The translations under genes were made by a program, and so were the position numbers. Under the pieces are notes generated by a model. It searched no databases. It saw only the letters and a list, made by a program, of their open reading frames with translations, and was not told the origin of the DNA. Below, in pieces: positions 26,299 to 35,737 of a DNA stretch of 64,000 nucleotides; position 1 is the first letter of the stretch; the number at the start of each line of letters is the position of its first letter. Source of the DNA: Methylobacterium pseudosasicola (GTDB lineage: Bacteria; Pseudomonadota; Alphaproteobacteria; Rhizobiales; Beijerinckiaceae); contig NZ_FOTK01000012.1 in NCBI RefSeq assembly GCF_900114535.1, positions 62,001 through 126,000 of the forward strand. The letters run 5' to 3'.

Positions 26299-26349
26299 GC
26301 GGCCGGTCAGGCTGCCGCCAATGTCGAGACTTCGGATCGCCGGGACCGC

Positions 26350-27087
26350 ATGGGCGCGCTAACCCGCATCGCGTCCCTCGCCGTGCTCGTCGCCGCCTGG
26401 CAATTCGCCGCGCTGGAGGCCGGATCGCGCCTGCTCCCGGCTCCGATGGCGGTTTTGCGCTTCATCATTCAGGAGGCCGAGCGCGGCGACCTGATACACA
26501 ATGTTGGGATCACGCTGCTGCGGGTGGCGATCTCCTTCGCGGTGGCGATGGTGCTGGGGATCCTGCTGGGCGTCGCCCTCGGGCGCTCGAAGGCCGCCGA
26601 CCTGACCCTCGACACACCGCTCCTCGTCCTGCTCAACACCCCGGCCCTAGTGATCACCGTGCTGGCCTATGTCTGGGTCGGGCTGACCGAGACCGCCGCG
26701 ATCCTGGCCGTGGTGCTCAACAAGCTGCCGAACGTCGCCGTGATCGTGCGCGAGGGCGCACGCAACCTCGATCCCGGCCTCGACGAGATGGCCAGGACCT
26801 ACCGGTTCGACCGGCGCACCTGGGCTCTGGACGTGCTGGTGCCGCAGCTCCAGCCCTACGTGGTCACGGCGGCGCGCTCCGGCCTGTCGCTCGCCTGGAA
26901 GATCGTGCTGGTGGTCGAGCTGCTCGGACGCCCCGACGGGGTCGGCTTCGCGATCAACTACTACTTCGTCCAGAGCACCGACGTGGCGGCGATCATCGGC
27001 TACAGCCTGGTCTTCATGACCGTGATGATCGGCATCGATGTCCTCCTCCTGCAGCGGCTCGAAGCCCATGTCCGCCGCTGGCGCTGA
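26350..27087 (+). CDS. ABC importer permease, NitT/TauT family
   Basis: A 245-residue inner-membrane permease with about six helices and the binding-protein-dependent transport loop near residues 140-160 (REGARNLDPGLDEMARTYRF), which docks on the ATPase. ITLLRVAISFAVAMVLGILL and LVLLNTPALVITVLAYVW are typical of SsuC/TauC relatives. The start lies 51 bases after the binding-protein stop. The end overlaps the ATPase gene by 20 bases, so the three genes form one unit. Confidence 0.88.
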   Translation: MGALTRIASLAVLVAAWQFAALEAGSRLLPAPMAVLRFIIQEAERGDLIHNVGITLLRVAISFAVAMVLGILLGVALGRSKAADLTLDTPLLVLLNTPALVITVLAYVWVGLTETAAILAVVLNKLPNVAVIVREGARNLDPGLDEMARTYRFDRRTWALDVLVPQLQPYVVTAARSGLSLAWKIVLVVELLGRPDGVGFAINYYFVQSTDVAAIIGYSLVFMTVMIGIDVLLLQRLEAHVRRWR

Positions 27088-27802
27088 ACCCGTCCTCCAG
27101 GTCGCGATCGACGCGAAGGTCTATCGGTCCAAGGGCGCCGAGCCGGTGGAGGCGGTGCGCAACCTCGCCTTCGGCGTCGAGGCGGGCGAGATCGTCTGCC
27201 TGATCGGCCCGTCGGGCGCCGGAAAAACCACGACCCTACGCATCCTGCTCGGCCTCGATCCCGATTTCGAGGGCCGCGTCTCCGGAGCCGATCAGGCCGG
27301 CATGGTGTTCCAGGAGCCGCGGCTGCTGCCCTGGCGCAGCGTCGAGCACAATGTCCGGCTGGGGCTGCCCCGGGCCCGGCGCGGACGCGACCTCGACACC
27401 CTGTTCACGCGGCTCGGCCTCACGCCCTGGCGCAGCAGCTACCCGAAGGCGCTCTCTCTCGGCATGCAGCGCCGGGTGGCGCTCGCCCGCGCGCTGGCCG
27501 ACGACCCGCGCGTGCTGGTGCTCGACGAGCCGTTCGTCTCCCTGGACGATGCCGCCGCCGCCGAGCTCCGCGGGCTGGTGGTCGACACGGTCGACTCCGC
27601 CGGCATGAGCGTCCTGATGGTGACCCACAACGTCGCCGAGGCGATCGGAATCGCCGACCGGCTGCTGTTGGTCTCGAAGCGCCCCGCCACCCTCATGGCG
27701 GACGTGCCCCTCGACCGCCCGCGCGGACAGCGCGACCGCGCCTGGGCGGAAGCGACCCGGGCCGCGTTGGCCGCGCAACATCCGGGAATCATTGCGGAAT
27801 AG
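27068..27802 (+). CDS. ABC importer ATP-binding protein, NitT/TauT family
   Basis: A 244-residue ATPase powering the importer. Walker A GPSGAGKTTT, Q-loop FQEPRLLPWRSV, Walker B VLVLDEPFVSLDD and the switch His in VTHNVAEA are intact. The signature is LSLGMQRRVALARAL instead of the usual LSGGM/Q form: the second conserved Gly position is Leu. Activity is still plausible because the Ser and second Gly remain. It overlaps the permease by 20 bases. ATG 27068 gives a normal N-terminus; the frame extends slightly upstream. Confidence 0.9.
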   Translation: MSAAGAEPVLQVAIDAKVYRSKGAEPVEAVRNLAFGVEAGEIVCLIGPSGAGKTTTLRILLGLDPDFEGRVSGADQAGMVFQEPRLLPWRSVEHNVRLGLPRARRGRDLDTLFTRLGLTPWRSSYPKALSLGMQRRVALARALADDPRVLVLDEPFVSLDDAAAAELRGLVVDTVDSAGMSVLMVTHNVAEAIGIADRLLLVSKRPATLMADVPLDRPRGQRDRAWAEATRAALAAQHPGIIAE

Positions 27803-27842
27803 CCGGCCGATCCTGACGGGCGGCAGGCGGCTCTTCTAGGCC

Positions 27843-29762
27843 TCAATTCGCCTTGGCGTCCACGTCGATCCGCTCGAGCAGGGCGGCCGGGGAGCGCGCT
27901 GCGCCGATATCGATGAAGCCGATGCCGGCGGGCTCCTTGGACTTGGCGTGCAGCACGAGCTTGCCGGGCTTCATCACGAACTGGCCCATCGCGGCGCCAA
28001 TACCCTTGGCCGCCGCGGTGTTGCCGAGGATCACGGGGACGCCGAGCAGGCTGGCGGTGACGTATTCCTTGCGCAACTCTTCGGGTTTGAGGCTCAGATC
28101 CTTCGACTGGGCTGCGAGGAAGCGTTCGAATAGGCCGGCATTTTCGATCGTGAGATCGAGACTCTTCGCACTACCGGTGAACATCACCATGGTGGTCGCC
28201 GGCAGGGTCCCGCTGAACAGTTCCGGTCCGAAGCCGCCCAGCGTGCCGGCGAGCCGGATCGTGCCGATGTCGCGGCCCGAGACCGTGACATCGCGCAGGG
28301 ACAGGTCGCGCGCCTTCCCGTCCAAAGCCGCATCGGCCACGAGGTCGAGATCGAGGTCGCGGTAGCCGTAGGCCGGCAGCGCGCCGACGATCGGGGCGCC
28401 GGCCACGAGATCCGCCGGCAGACTCAGGCCCGAGAGGGTGAGGCGGCTGGCGCTCGGCACGCCGTCCTGCGGCGGCCCGAACGACAGGGCGGCCTCGCGC
28501 AGGGCGACCCGGCGCGTGGGGGCTGGCGTGATCGTGACCGCCAGCGGGTCGCCGGGCTTCGGATCCGCAGCCTTGGCATCTATGGGCTTGGCCGGGACCG
28601 CTTTGCTCGGCGCAGCCGCGCGGGGCGCGGGGCGCGGATCCTGCGGCGGCTTCGGAAGCTCGGCGTCGGGCGGCAGGTCGATGCTCAGGTCGGCCAGGGT
28701 CAGGCCGCCCAGGGCCGGCGTCAGGCGGCGCATCTCGGCATCGCTGAACCCGGGACGGGTGTCGGGTTCGGCGGCGAAACTGCGCAGGGCCGCGATCGTC
28801 GGCGCCAGGGATACGTTGGTGAGCGCGAGGCGCCCGAGATGCGCGCGCAGGCTGCCGCGCGCGACGGTCAGGTTCTCCAGGACGGTGCTGGAATCCGGGC
28901 CGGTGGCGTAGGTCGCCCGTCCGATCTCGAACAGGATCGGCCCCTGCGGATCGGCGTTGCTGACGCTCAGACCCTGCATGTCGAGGCTGCCGAGGGCGGT
29001 CGCCTCGATCAGGTCGGCGGCCGCCGCCGCGAAGGTCCGCCGATCGTTGGGCGGCTGGAAGCCCGCGGCCACGATCTCGAAGGCGCCGTTCCAGCTGTCC
29101 GGCACCTGCCGGCCGCCGAGATCGCGGCCGTCCAGCCGCGCGATCTTCACGGTGGTGCCGCGGGCGTCCGAATAGGTCACGTCCGCGACCTGGATCGTGC
29201 CGTAGACTTTTTGCACCGGTCCCTTGCCGTCGCCCGGGACCGTGTAGAGCCGGTTCAGCGCCGCGAGGTCGAGATCGGTCGCCCGGACCTGGCCATAGGT
29301 GCCGTTGCCGCGGTTCGGGCCGGCCGCGGCGCTCACCGTCGCGCCCGCGGCGGTGAGCTCCCGGACGCGGCCGGATTTCACGTCCCGGGCGACCACGTCG
29401 CGATAGGTCACGGTCTGGCGGTCGTCGCCGGGGCCGGCATGTTCGGAAGTCAGGACCGGAATGGTCAGGCTGCCGGCGTCGAGGCGCGCCAGCCGGGCCT
29501 CCCAGGGCTCAGAAGAATCCGACTTCAGGATCGCCGCGAGTTCGTCCTTGGAGAGGCGCGTGCCGCTCGCCGTCAGCTTCGGCGCCCGGAGCAGGGTGCC
29601 GCCCAGCGGCAGCATGACGTCCGTGACCGTGACGTCCTGGACCGCAGCGGCGCCTTCCTGGGCCGCCAGCGGGGCGGGCAGCCCCATCCCGGCGAGGCAG
29701 GCGAGGGCGCAGGTCGCGGCCAAAGCCGACCGGAGGCGGGATCGGGCCTTCGGATGGATCAT
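27843..29762 (-). CDS. Large secreted protein of unknown function
   Basis: A 639-residue protein with a signal peptide (about 1-35, ending GLPAPLAAQEG). The body is low in cysteine and looks beta-rich, with repeated phrases of the kind 'VTVTDVMLPLGG', 'GRATYATGPDSSTVLENLTV' and 'ALSFGPPQDGVPSASRLTLSGLSLP'. A Pro/Ala/Lys linker lies at about 370-410 (PPQDPRPAPRAAAPSKAVP). The C-terminal part (GQFVMKPGKLVLHAKSKEP) is hydrophobic but has no membrane anchor. It looks like an envelope protein of the type common and uncharacterised in this order. ATG 29762 gives the best signal; ATG 29801 is also in frame. I do not recognise a named family. Confidence 0.65.
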   Translation of the reverse strand: MIHPKARSRLRSALAATCALACLAGMGLPAPLAAQEGAAAVQDVTVTDVMLPLGGTLLRAPKLTASGTRLSKDELAAILKSDSSEPWEARLARLDAGSLTIPVLTSEHAGPGDDRQTVTYRDVVARDVKSGRVRELTAAGATVSAAAGPNRGNGTYGQVRATDLDLAALNRLYTVPGDGKGPVQKVYGTIQVADVTYSDARGTTVKIARLDGRDLGGRQVPDSWNGAFEIVAAGFQPPNDRRTFAAAAADLIEATALGSLDMQGLSVSNADPQGPILFEIGRATYATGPDSSTVLENLTVARGSLRAHLGRLALTNVSLAPTIAALRSFAAEPDTRPGFSDAEMRRLTPALGGLTLADLSIDLPPDAELPKPPQDPRPAPRAAAPSKAVPAKPIDAKAADPKPGDPLAVTITPAPTRRVALREAALSFGPPQDGVPSASRLTLSGLSLPADLVAGAPIVGALPAYGYRDLDLDLVADAALDGKARDLSLRDVTVSGRDIGTIRLAGTLGGFGPELFSGTLPATTMVMFTGSAKSLDLTIENAGLFERFLAAQSKDLSLKPEELRKEYVTASLLGVPVILGNTAAAKGIGAAMGQFVMKPGKLVLHAKSKEPAGIGFIDIGAARSPAALLERIDVDAKAN

Positions 29763-29882
29763 GGGAGGGTCCGGATCACGGCTCAGGCGGGATAGCCGCA
29801 TGGGTGCCGCGTTTTACCCGTCGAGGCAATTGCGCATGCTGCGCATTGGCCCTGAGCCGGCTCCAGTGTCGTAGACGGGCAA

Positions 29883-29903
29883 CGGCTCCGTGAAGCGGAG
29901 CCG
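29883..29903 (-). terminator. Hairpin after erpA
   Basis: CGGCTCCG (29883-29890) pairs perfectly with CGGAGCCG (29896-29903) around five bases, 11 bases past the erpA stop on the minus strand. No T-run follows, so termination strength is uncertain. Confidence 0.55.
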
Positions 29904-29913
29904 CCTTGGTCGA

Positions 29914-30240
29914 TCAGAGCGAGAACGAAGTGCCGCAGCCGCAGGAGGCGGTCGCCAGCGGGTTCTCGATCTTGAAGGACTGTCCGATCAGGTCGTTGAC
30001 GAAGTCGATGGTCGAGCCGGACATGTATTCCAGCGAGACCGGGTCGACGATCACGGTGGCGCCGTCGCGCTCGATCGCCACGTCCTGGGCTTCCCGGGAC
30101 CGAGCGATGTCGAACGCGTAGGAGAATCCAGAGCAGCCGCCGCCGTTGACGCTGATGCGCAGCGACGAGCCCGGGGGCTCCGCGCCCATGATCTCGTTGA
30201 TGCGCTTGGCGGCGCGGGGGGTCAGGGTGATCTCAGACAT
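29914..30240 (-). CDS. erpA: A-type iron-sulfur cluster insertion protein
   Basis: A 108-residue carrier that delivers 4Fe-4S clusters to apo-enzymes. The three ligand cysteines are in NGGGCSGFSY and the terminal CGCGTSF. MSEITLTPRAAKRINEIM is the usual N-terminus. Whether it is best called ErpA or IscA cannot be settled by eye; the length and single-copy setting favour ErpA. ATG 30240 is used although the frame is open far upstream. It is divergent from dgt, with 155 bases between. Confidence 0.9.
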   Translation of the reverse strand: MSEITLTPRAAKRINEIMGAEPPGSSLRISVNGGGCSGFSYAFDIARSREAQDVAIERDGATVIVDPVSLEYMSGSTIDFVNDLIGQSFKIENPLATASCGCGTSFSL

Positions 30241-30395
30241 CTTAAGCTCTGGCCACGCAAGTGTCCGGTGGATGGCGCCGCCCGGCCGTTGCCGAGCCCG
30301 CCTCGGCCCACAAGATATGGGTTCGAGGCCCGCGCCGCAACGCGCCGGGCGGGGAGGGGTCATGATCAGGCTGCGCGAGATCGAGAGCGGACGCC

Positions 30396-31643
30396 GTGCG
30401 TCCCAACGGTGAGCGCTGGCGGGCGGCCTACGCCACCGATCCAGCCCGGACGCGGGGACGGCTGATTGCCGAGGCATCGTCGCCGACCCGCAGCGATTTC
30501 CAGCGGGACCGGGACCGGATCATCCATTCGACGGCGTTCCGCCGCCTGAAGCATAAGACGCAGGTCTTCGTGCATCACGAGGGCGACCATTACCGCACGC
30601 GCCTGACCCACACCCTGGAGGTCAGCCAGATCGCCCGGGCGCTCGCCCGCGCGCTGGGGCTCGACGAGGATCTGGCCGAGGCCCTGGCACTGAGCCACGA
30701 CCTCGGCCACACCTGCTTCGGGCATACCGGTGAGGACGCTCTCGACGCCTGCATGGCGGCCCATGGCGGGTTCGACCACAACGCTCAGGCCCTGCGGATC
30801 GTCACCCGGCTGGAGCGGCGCTACGCCGGCTTCGACGGCCTCAACCTCGCCTGGGAGACCCTGGAGGGGCTGGTCAAGCATAATGGCCCGCTGCTCGACC
30901 GGGACGGGCAGCCGACCAGACGCTACGTCGAGCGCGGCATCCCGGCCGCAATCCTCGAATACGATGCCCTGAACCCGCTCGACCTGTGGAGCCAGGCCGG
31001 TCCGGAGGCGCAGGCCGCCTCTCTCGCCGACGACATCGCCTACGCGGCCCACGATCTCGACGACGGCCTGCGGGCTGGCCTGTTCGATATCCCTGAGTTG
31101 CGTGCGGTCCCGTTCCTGGCCGACCTGCTCGACGAGATCGACCGTCTCCATCCGGGCCTCGAACCGTCCCGGGTGATCCACGAACTCGCCCGGCGGGTGA
31201 TCACCCGCTTCGTGGAGGACGTGATCCGCGAGGGCGGCCGCCGCATCGCCGCGCTCGATCCGAAGAATGTCGAGGCTATCCGCGACGCGGCCGAGCCGGT
31301 GATCGTCTTCTCGCAAGCGATCGCGGAGGCCGATGCCGAGATCATGCGCTTCCTCTGGGCGCGGATGTACCGGCACCCGGGGGTGGTGGCCGTGCGCAAG
31401 AAGGCCGACGCCATCGTCAACGACCTGTTCTCGGCCTTCACGGCCGCGCCGTCGCGGATGCCGGAGGAATGGAGCGCCGGGCTGACAGACGCCTCGGAGG
31501 GCCGTGTCGCCCGGCGGGTCGCCGACTACATTGCCGGCATGACCGACACCTACGCGGTGCTGGCTCATCGCAAGCTCTACCCTACCACGCCCGATCTCTA
31601 CTGGGAGCTGCCGAGCCGCGGCCTGCCCCTGACCGAACCTTGA
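30396..31643 (+). CDS. dgt: dGTP triphosphohydrolase-like HD-domain protein
   Basis: A 415-residue HD-superfamily enzyme that removes triphosphate from deoxynucleotides. Landmarks are FRRLKHKTQVFVHHEGDHYR, the first His in RTRLTHTLEVSQIARALA, the HD pair in ALSHDLGHTCFGHTGEDAL and LADDIAYAAHDLDDGLRAG. The length matches the alphaproteobacterial dGTPase-like group. The start is GTG 30396. The order erpA - dgt - argS is familiar in this order of bacteria. Confidence 0.92.
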   Translation: MRPNGERWRAAYATDPARTRGRLIAEASSPTRSDFQRDRDRIIHSTAFRRLKHKTQVFVHHEGDHYRTRLTHTLEVSQIARALARALGLDEDLAEALALSHDLGHTCFGHTGEDALDACMAAHGGFDHNAQALRIVTRLERRYAGFDGLNLAWETLEGLVKHNGPLLDRDGQPTRRYVERGIPAAILEYDALNPLDLWSQAGPEAQAASLADDIAYAAHDLDDGLRAGLFDIPELRAVPFLADLLDEIDRLHPGLEPSRVIHELARRVITRFVEDVIREGGRRIAALDPKNVEAIRDAAEPVIVFSQAIAEADAEIMRFLWARMYRHPGVVAVRKKADAIVNDLFSAFTAAPSRMPEEWSAGLTDASEGRVARRVADYIAGMTDTYAVLAHRKLYPTTPDLYWELPSRGLPLTEP

Positions 31644-31667
31644 GGTCCGGCCAGGGATTTTTCGCGA

Positions 31668-32078
31668 TCAGCAACCGCATCCGCAGGTGAAGCTGCCGTA
31701 GCAGCCCGAGCCGTAACCGCCGTATCCACCGCCATAGGCGGCTGGGTAGGCGTAATCGTAGCCGCCATAGGCGGCGGGGTAGCCATACCCATAACCGCCG
31801 CCGTAGCCGCCGTAGAGGCTGCCGGCCGCGAGGCCGAGGCCCAGTCCGATGCCGGCGCCAGCCAGCCCGTAACCGAGGCCGCGGCCGTAGCCGCCGCGGT
31901 ATCCGTAGCCACGACCGTATCCGTAGCCGCGGCCGTACACGCCACGCCCGGCAAAGCCGCCGTGATAGCCGCCGTAACCGCCATGGAAGCCGCCGCCCCG
32001 GAAGCCGCGCGCCTCGGCATTCGGCGCCGCCAGGACCACCGCGCAGAACGCGGCGCCCGCCATCATCAAGGTCTTCAT
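31668..32078 (-). CDS. Gly/Tyr-rich secreted repeat protein with a cysteine tail
   Basis: A 136-residue protein. A signal peptide (MKTLMMAGAAFCAVVLAAPNAEA) is followed by dense Gly-Tyr repeats of the GYG/GGY kind (RGYGYGRGYGYRGGYGRG), a more hydrophobic Gly/Leu stretch (GLGYGLAGAGIGLGLGLAAG), and more GGY repeats. The tail SGCYGSFTCGCGC has four cysteines. GGGGAGA precedes ATG 32078, deciding the start. Such proteins are often surface or matrix components; the cysteine tail could bind metal or crosslink. No named family recognised. It lies between dgt and argS, on the opposite strand. Confidence 0.7.
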   Translation of the reverse strand: MKTLMMAGAAFCAVVLAAPNAEARGFRGGGFHGGYGGYHGGFAGRGVYGRGYGYGRGYGYRGGYGRGLGYGLAGAGIGLGLGLAAGSLYGGYGGGYGYGYPAAYGGYDYAYPAAYGGGYGGYGSGCYGSFTCGCGC

Positions 32079-32367
32079 GAAGATCTCCCCGATCGAGAAT
32101 TTTGCGATCGGGGCGATCACATAGACTCTCGCCGGCCAAGACAAGATGCTCTGCCGGGCGTCGGTAGTCATCGCGTGGGGATAAACTGCCGTCATCGAAC
32201 TGAATGTGGATTCGATTTTCGGCGCGGTTAATGCCGGCTTGCGGCGCTCGGCGCCCCGCCATCACCGCCGCGCCGTGACACCCTCCCGCCCCCTTGCTAG
32301 ACGGCTCCGAGCAGGCAGGCCGAGACGGCCGGGCGGCAGTACACCCGCGCGAGCGAGACCGAGACCG

Positions 32368-34119
32368 ATGAACATCTTCGCCCTGTTCGAGGCGCGTGTG
32401 CGCGAGGCCGTGGAGGCCCTGACCCGCGTCGGCCAGCTGCCCGAGGGCCTCGACCTCGGCCGCGTCGTCGTCGAGCCGCCGCGCGACTCGACTCATGGGG
32501 ATCTCGCCACCAACGCCGCCCTGGTCCTGGCGAAGGAAGCGAAGACCAACCCGAAGGCACTCGCCGAGGCGCTGGCCGCGGAGCTGCGCACGGATCCGCG
32601 GATCCTGGAGGCGAGCGTCGCCGGTCCGGGCTTCATCAACCTGCGCCTGGCGCCCGGAATCTTCCACGACGTGATCCGCGGCGCGCTCGCGGATCCGGAG
32701 AATTTCGGCCGCGCGCAGCTGCAAGGCGGGCCGATCAACGTCGAGTACGTGTCAGCCAACCCCACCGGCCCGATGCATGTCGGCCATGGCCGCGGCGCGG
32801 TATTCGGCGATGCCCTGTGCAACCTCCTGGTCGCGGCCGGGCGGCAGGTGACGCGGGAATATTACATCAACGACGCGGGCGCCCAGGTCGATGTGCTGGC
32901 CCGATCCGCCTACCAACGTTACCGGGAGGCTCTGGGCGAGCCCTTCGCCATCGCCGAGGGGCTCTATCCGGGCGACTACCTCAAGCCCGTCGGCGCCAAG
33001 CTCGCCCAGACCCATGGCCGGGCGCTCCTCGACCAGCCGGAGACCGCGTGGCTGCCGGTGGTCCGCGAGATCGCGCTCGGCATGATGATGGACATGATCC
33101 GGTCCGATCTGGAGGCGATCGGCATCCGGCACGACGTGTTCTTCTCCGAGCGGACGCTTCTGCAGAGCGGCGCCGTGAAGGCGTTGCTTCAGGAGCTGCG
33201 CGAGAAGGGCCTCGTCTACGAGGGCCGCCTCCCGCCGCCCAAGGGCCAGCTGCCCGAGGATTGGGAGGATCGCGAGCAGACGCTGTTCCGCACCAAAGAG
33301 TTCGGGGACGACACTGACCGGCCGCTGCTCAAGTCGGACGGCTCCTACACCTACTTCGCCTCGGACATCGCCTATCACCGGGCGAAGTATCTGGCGGGTG
33401 CCACCGAGCTGATTGACGTGCTCGGGGCCGACCATGGCGGCTACGTCAAGCGCATGCAGGCCGCCGTTAAGGCGGTCAGCGACGGCAAGGCGATGCTGGA
33501 CGTGAAGCTCTGCCAGCTGGTGCGGCTGTTGCGCGCGGGCGAGCCCGTGAAGATGTCGAAGCGGGCCGGTGAGTTCGTCACCCTGCGCGATGTGATCGAC
33601 GAGGTCGGCCGCGACGCGATCCGGTTCATGATGCTCTACAGGAAGAACGACGCGACCCTCGATTTCGACCTCGCCAAGGTGGTCGAGCAATCGAAGGACA
33701 ACCCGGTCTTCTACGTGCAGTACGCCCATGCCCGGGTCCGCTCGGTGCAGCGGCAGGCACGCGAGGCGTTCCCAGGTGCGGACCTGTCCGCCGCCGCCCT
33801 GCTGCGCGAGGCCGACTTCGGCGTTCTGAGCGATCCGGGTGAAATCGAGGTGATGCGGCTGATCGCCCAGTATCCCCGCGTGCTGGAATCCGCGGCCGTG
33901 GCGCACGAGCCGCACCGGATCGCGTTCCACCTCTATGAAATGGCCGCCGCGCTTCATACTTTATGGAACAAGGGCAAAGACTTGCCGCAATTACGGTTTG
34001 TTAATGCAACCGATCGAAAGTCGACCTGGGCGCGGCTGGCGCTCGTCGAGGCTCTCCGGAGTACCCTCGCGGCCGGCCTCGCGGTTCTCGGTGTGACCGC
34101 GCCGGACGAGATGCGATAG
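32368..34119 (+). CDS. argS: Arginyl-tRNA synthetase
   Basis: A 583-residue class I synthetase charging tRNA-Arg. The N-terminal tRNA-recognition domain is followed by the HIGH-type motif [17 protein letters not shown] and by [15 protein letters not shown]. Later come [16 protein letters not shown], the KMSKS equivalent [14 protein letters not shown] and the C-terminal anticodon domain ([20 protein letters not shown]-like end). ATG 32368 starts at the family N-terminus; the frame extends upstream without support. It leads a block with a SPOR protein and nagZ. Confidence 0.95.
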   Translation: MNIFALFEARVREAVEALTRVGQLPEGLDLGRVVVEPPRDSTHGDLATNAALVLAKEAKTNPKALAEALAAELRTDPRILEASVAGPGFINLRLAPGIFHDVIRGALADPENFGRAQLQGGPINVEYVSANPTGPMHVGHGRGAVFGDALCNLLVAAGRQVTREYYINDAGAQVDVLARSAYQRYREALGEPFAIAEGLYPGDYLKPVGAKLAQTHGRALLDQPETAWLPVVREIALGMMMDMIRSDLEAIGIRHDVFFSERTLLQSGAVKALLQELREKGLVYEGRLPPPKGQLPEDWEDREQTLFRTKEFGDDTDRPLLKSDGSYTYFASDIAYHRAKYLAGATELIDVLGADHGGYVKRMQAAVKAVSDGKAMLDVKLCQLVRLLRAGEPVKMSKRAGEFVTLRDVIDEVGRDAIRFMMLYRKNDATLDFDLAKVVEQSKDNPVFYVQYAHARVRSVQRQAREAFPGADLSAAALLREADFGVLSDPGEIEVMRLIAQYPRVLESAAVAHEPHRIAFHLYEMAAALHTLWNKGKDLPQLRFVNATDRKSTWARLALVEALRSTLAAGLAVLGVTAPDEMR

Positions 34120-34168
34120 GCTCGATGTCCATCGGGCCGACGATCGGTGCTGATGTGAGGATGCTGCC

Positions 34169-35521
34169 ATGACGAACGCTTCGCGCGCTCAGGTCGATCT
34201 GGACGCCCTCGCGCGCGATCTGCGTCAGGATCAGGCTCGCGGCAACGCGGGTGGGGCCAAGCCCGACCCGCTGGCCGAGCTCGCGCGAATCGTCGGCCAG
34301 GACGATCCGTTCCGCGCGCTGCTCGCGGCGCGGGACGAGATGCGCAGCGTCGCTGCCGCGCATCCCGAGGCCGGCTGGAATGCCCGGGTCGAGCCGAGCT
34401 TCGCCCCGGAGCCGGCCAAGCCGAATCCCGCCGACGCCTTTGACCAATACCTGGCCTCGGTGGAGCGCGACACGCATGAGGAGCCGGTCGCCTACGGCGC
34501 CGAGACACAGCAGGATCCCGCCGCCTCGGACTACGAGGACGGCCGCTCGCTCCGGCGGGTGAACCCGCGCCGCCGGCTCGCCTCCGTGGGGGCCGGCATC
34601 GCGATCGTGGCCGTCGCGGTCACGGGCGCGCTCACCTACAAGGGCCTGCAGGGTTCGGGCAGCGGCGGCGGCGTGCCCGTCGTCCAGGCTGATTCGACCC
34701 CCCTCAAGGTAGCCCCGAAGGTCGCCGATGGCGTCGAGATCCCGGACCAGAACCGGCAGATCTACGACAACAACAAGGGCAAGCCCAAGGACGGCCAGAT
34801 CAAGATCGTCAACCGCGAGGAACAACCGATCGACGTGGCCGAGGCGGCGCGCGCGGCGCAGGGCACCGGCCCCGCCGGCGGCGTGCAGAGCGGCACCACG
34901 CCGGGCAACGGCCCGTTCGAGGCGTTCGGCGAGCCACGCCGGGTCCGTACCGTGGCGGTGAAGCCGGAGGCTCCGCCCGCGGCGCCCCAGCGCGAGGCGC
35001 AGGCCGATGCCGGCCCCGCCCCGATCCCCACCATGGTCCTGCCCACCGACGAGCCGCCGCAGCAGACCAAGCCCAAGCCGACCCGTCAGGCCGCCGCATC
35101 CCTGCCGCCGCCCGCCCCGGAGCCGGTCCAGGCGCCTCCGCCCGCCGTGGCCGAGGCGGCCCCGCCGAAGCCCGTCGCGGTCAAGCCGCCGCCGAAGGCG
35201 GTCCAGCGGGTCGCCACCGTAGCGACCGCTGCCCAGGAGGCGCCGGACGCCGTCGACGACACCGTCAAGACCGGCTCGGTCGGCGGGTTCTCGGTCCAGC
35301 TCGGCGTGCGCGGCAGCGCCTCCGAGGCGAAGGCCGCGCTGGCGCAGATGCAGGCCAAGTACAGCCAACTCGCCGGCAAGCCCGAGCTGATCCGGCAGGC
35401 CGAGGTCAACGGCAAGACCATCTTCCGCGTCCGCGTCGGGCCGCTGGCCAAGAACGAGGCGTCGAGCCTCTGCTCCGCCCTCCAGGGCGCAGGCGGCCAG
35501 TGCTTCGTGGCGAAGAACTGA
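34169..35521 (+). CDS. SPOR-domain membrane protein
   Basis: A 450-residue protein with one helix at about 142-160 (RLASVGAGIAIVAVAVTGAL), an acidic cytoplasmic N-terminal part and a long Pro/Ala/Lys-rich periplasmic linker (about 260-355). The C-terminal SPOR domain (about 373-450: GGFSVQLGVRGSASEAKAAL ... TIFRVRVGPLAKNEASSLC) binds denuded glycan strands at division sites. It follows argS by 49 bases and precedes nagZ, a conserved order in this group. A role in septal peptidoglycan is family-based inference. Confidence 0.87.
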   Translation: MTNASRAQVDLDALARDLRQDQARGNAGGAKPDPLAELARIVGQDDPFRALLAARDEMRSVAAAHPEAGWNARVEPSFAPEPAKPNPADAFDQYLASVERDTHEEPVAYGAETQQDPAASDYEDGRSLRRVNPRRRLASVGAGIAIVAVAVTGALTYKGLQGSGSGGGVPVVQADSTPLKVAPKVADGVEIPDQNRQIYDNNKGKPKDGQIKIVNREEQPIDVAEAARAAQGTGPAGGVQSGTTPGNGPFEAFGEPRRVRTVAVKPEAPPAAPQREAQADAGPAPIPTMVLPTDEPPQQTKPKPTRQAAASLPPPAPEPVQAPPPAVAEAAPPKPVAVKPPPKAVQRVATVATAAQEAPDAVDDTVKTGSVGGFSVQLGVRGSASEAKAALAQMQAKYSQLAGKPELIRQAEVNGKTIFRVRVGPLAKNEASSLCSALQGAGGQCFVAKN

Positions 35522-35737
35522 GCCCACGATAGCGGCGATCCGGACCTCCCTCGCTCGCGGGGCGGAGACCGGGCCGCCGCCCGGGACGCGAGTCCGTCCC
35601 GCAACACCGGGCGCCCGTCACACCCATTCGCGGACGAGGCACGCGGTTTCGCCTTGCCGGCTCCCTGTTCCCGCCCGACTCTGCCGGCATCGATTCGCCG
35701 TTTCCCCGCTGCATCCGCGCGGCCACCGAGAAACTCA

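Noticed and set aside
26295-27203. A frame overlapping the ABC permease on the same strand
   Set aside because: Arg/Pro/Gly-rich shadow; the permease in the other frame has clear helices and the ATPase-docking loop.
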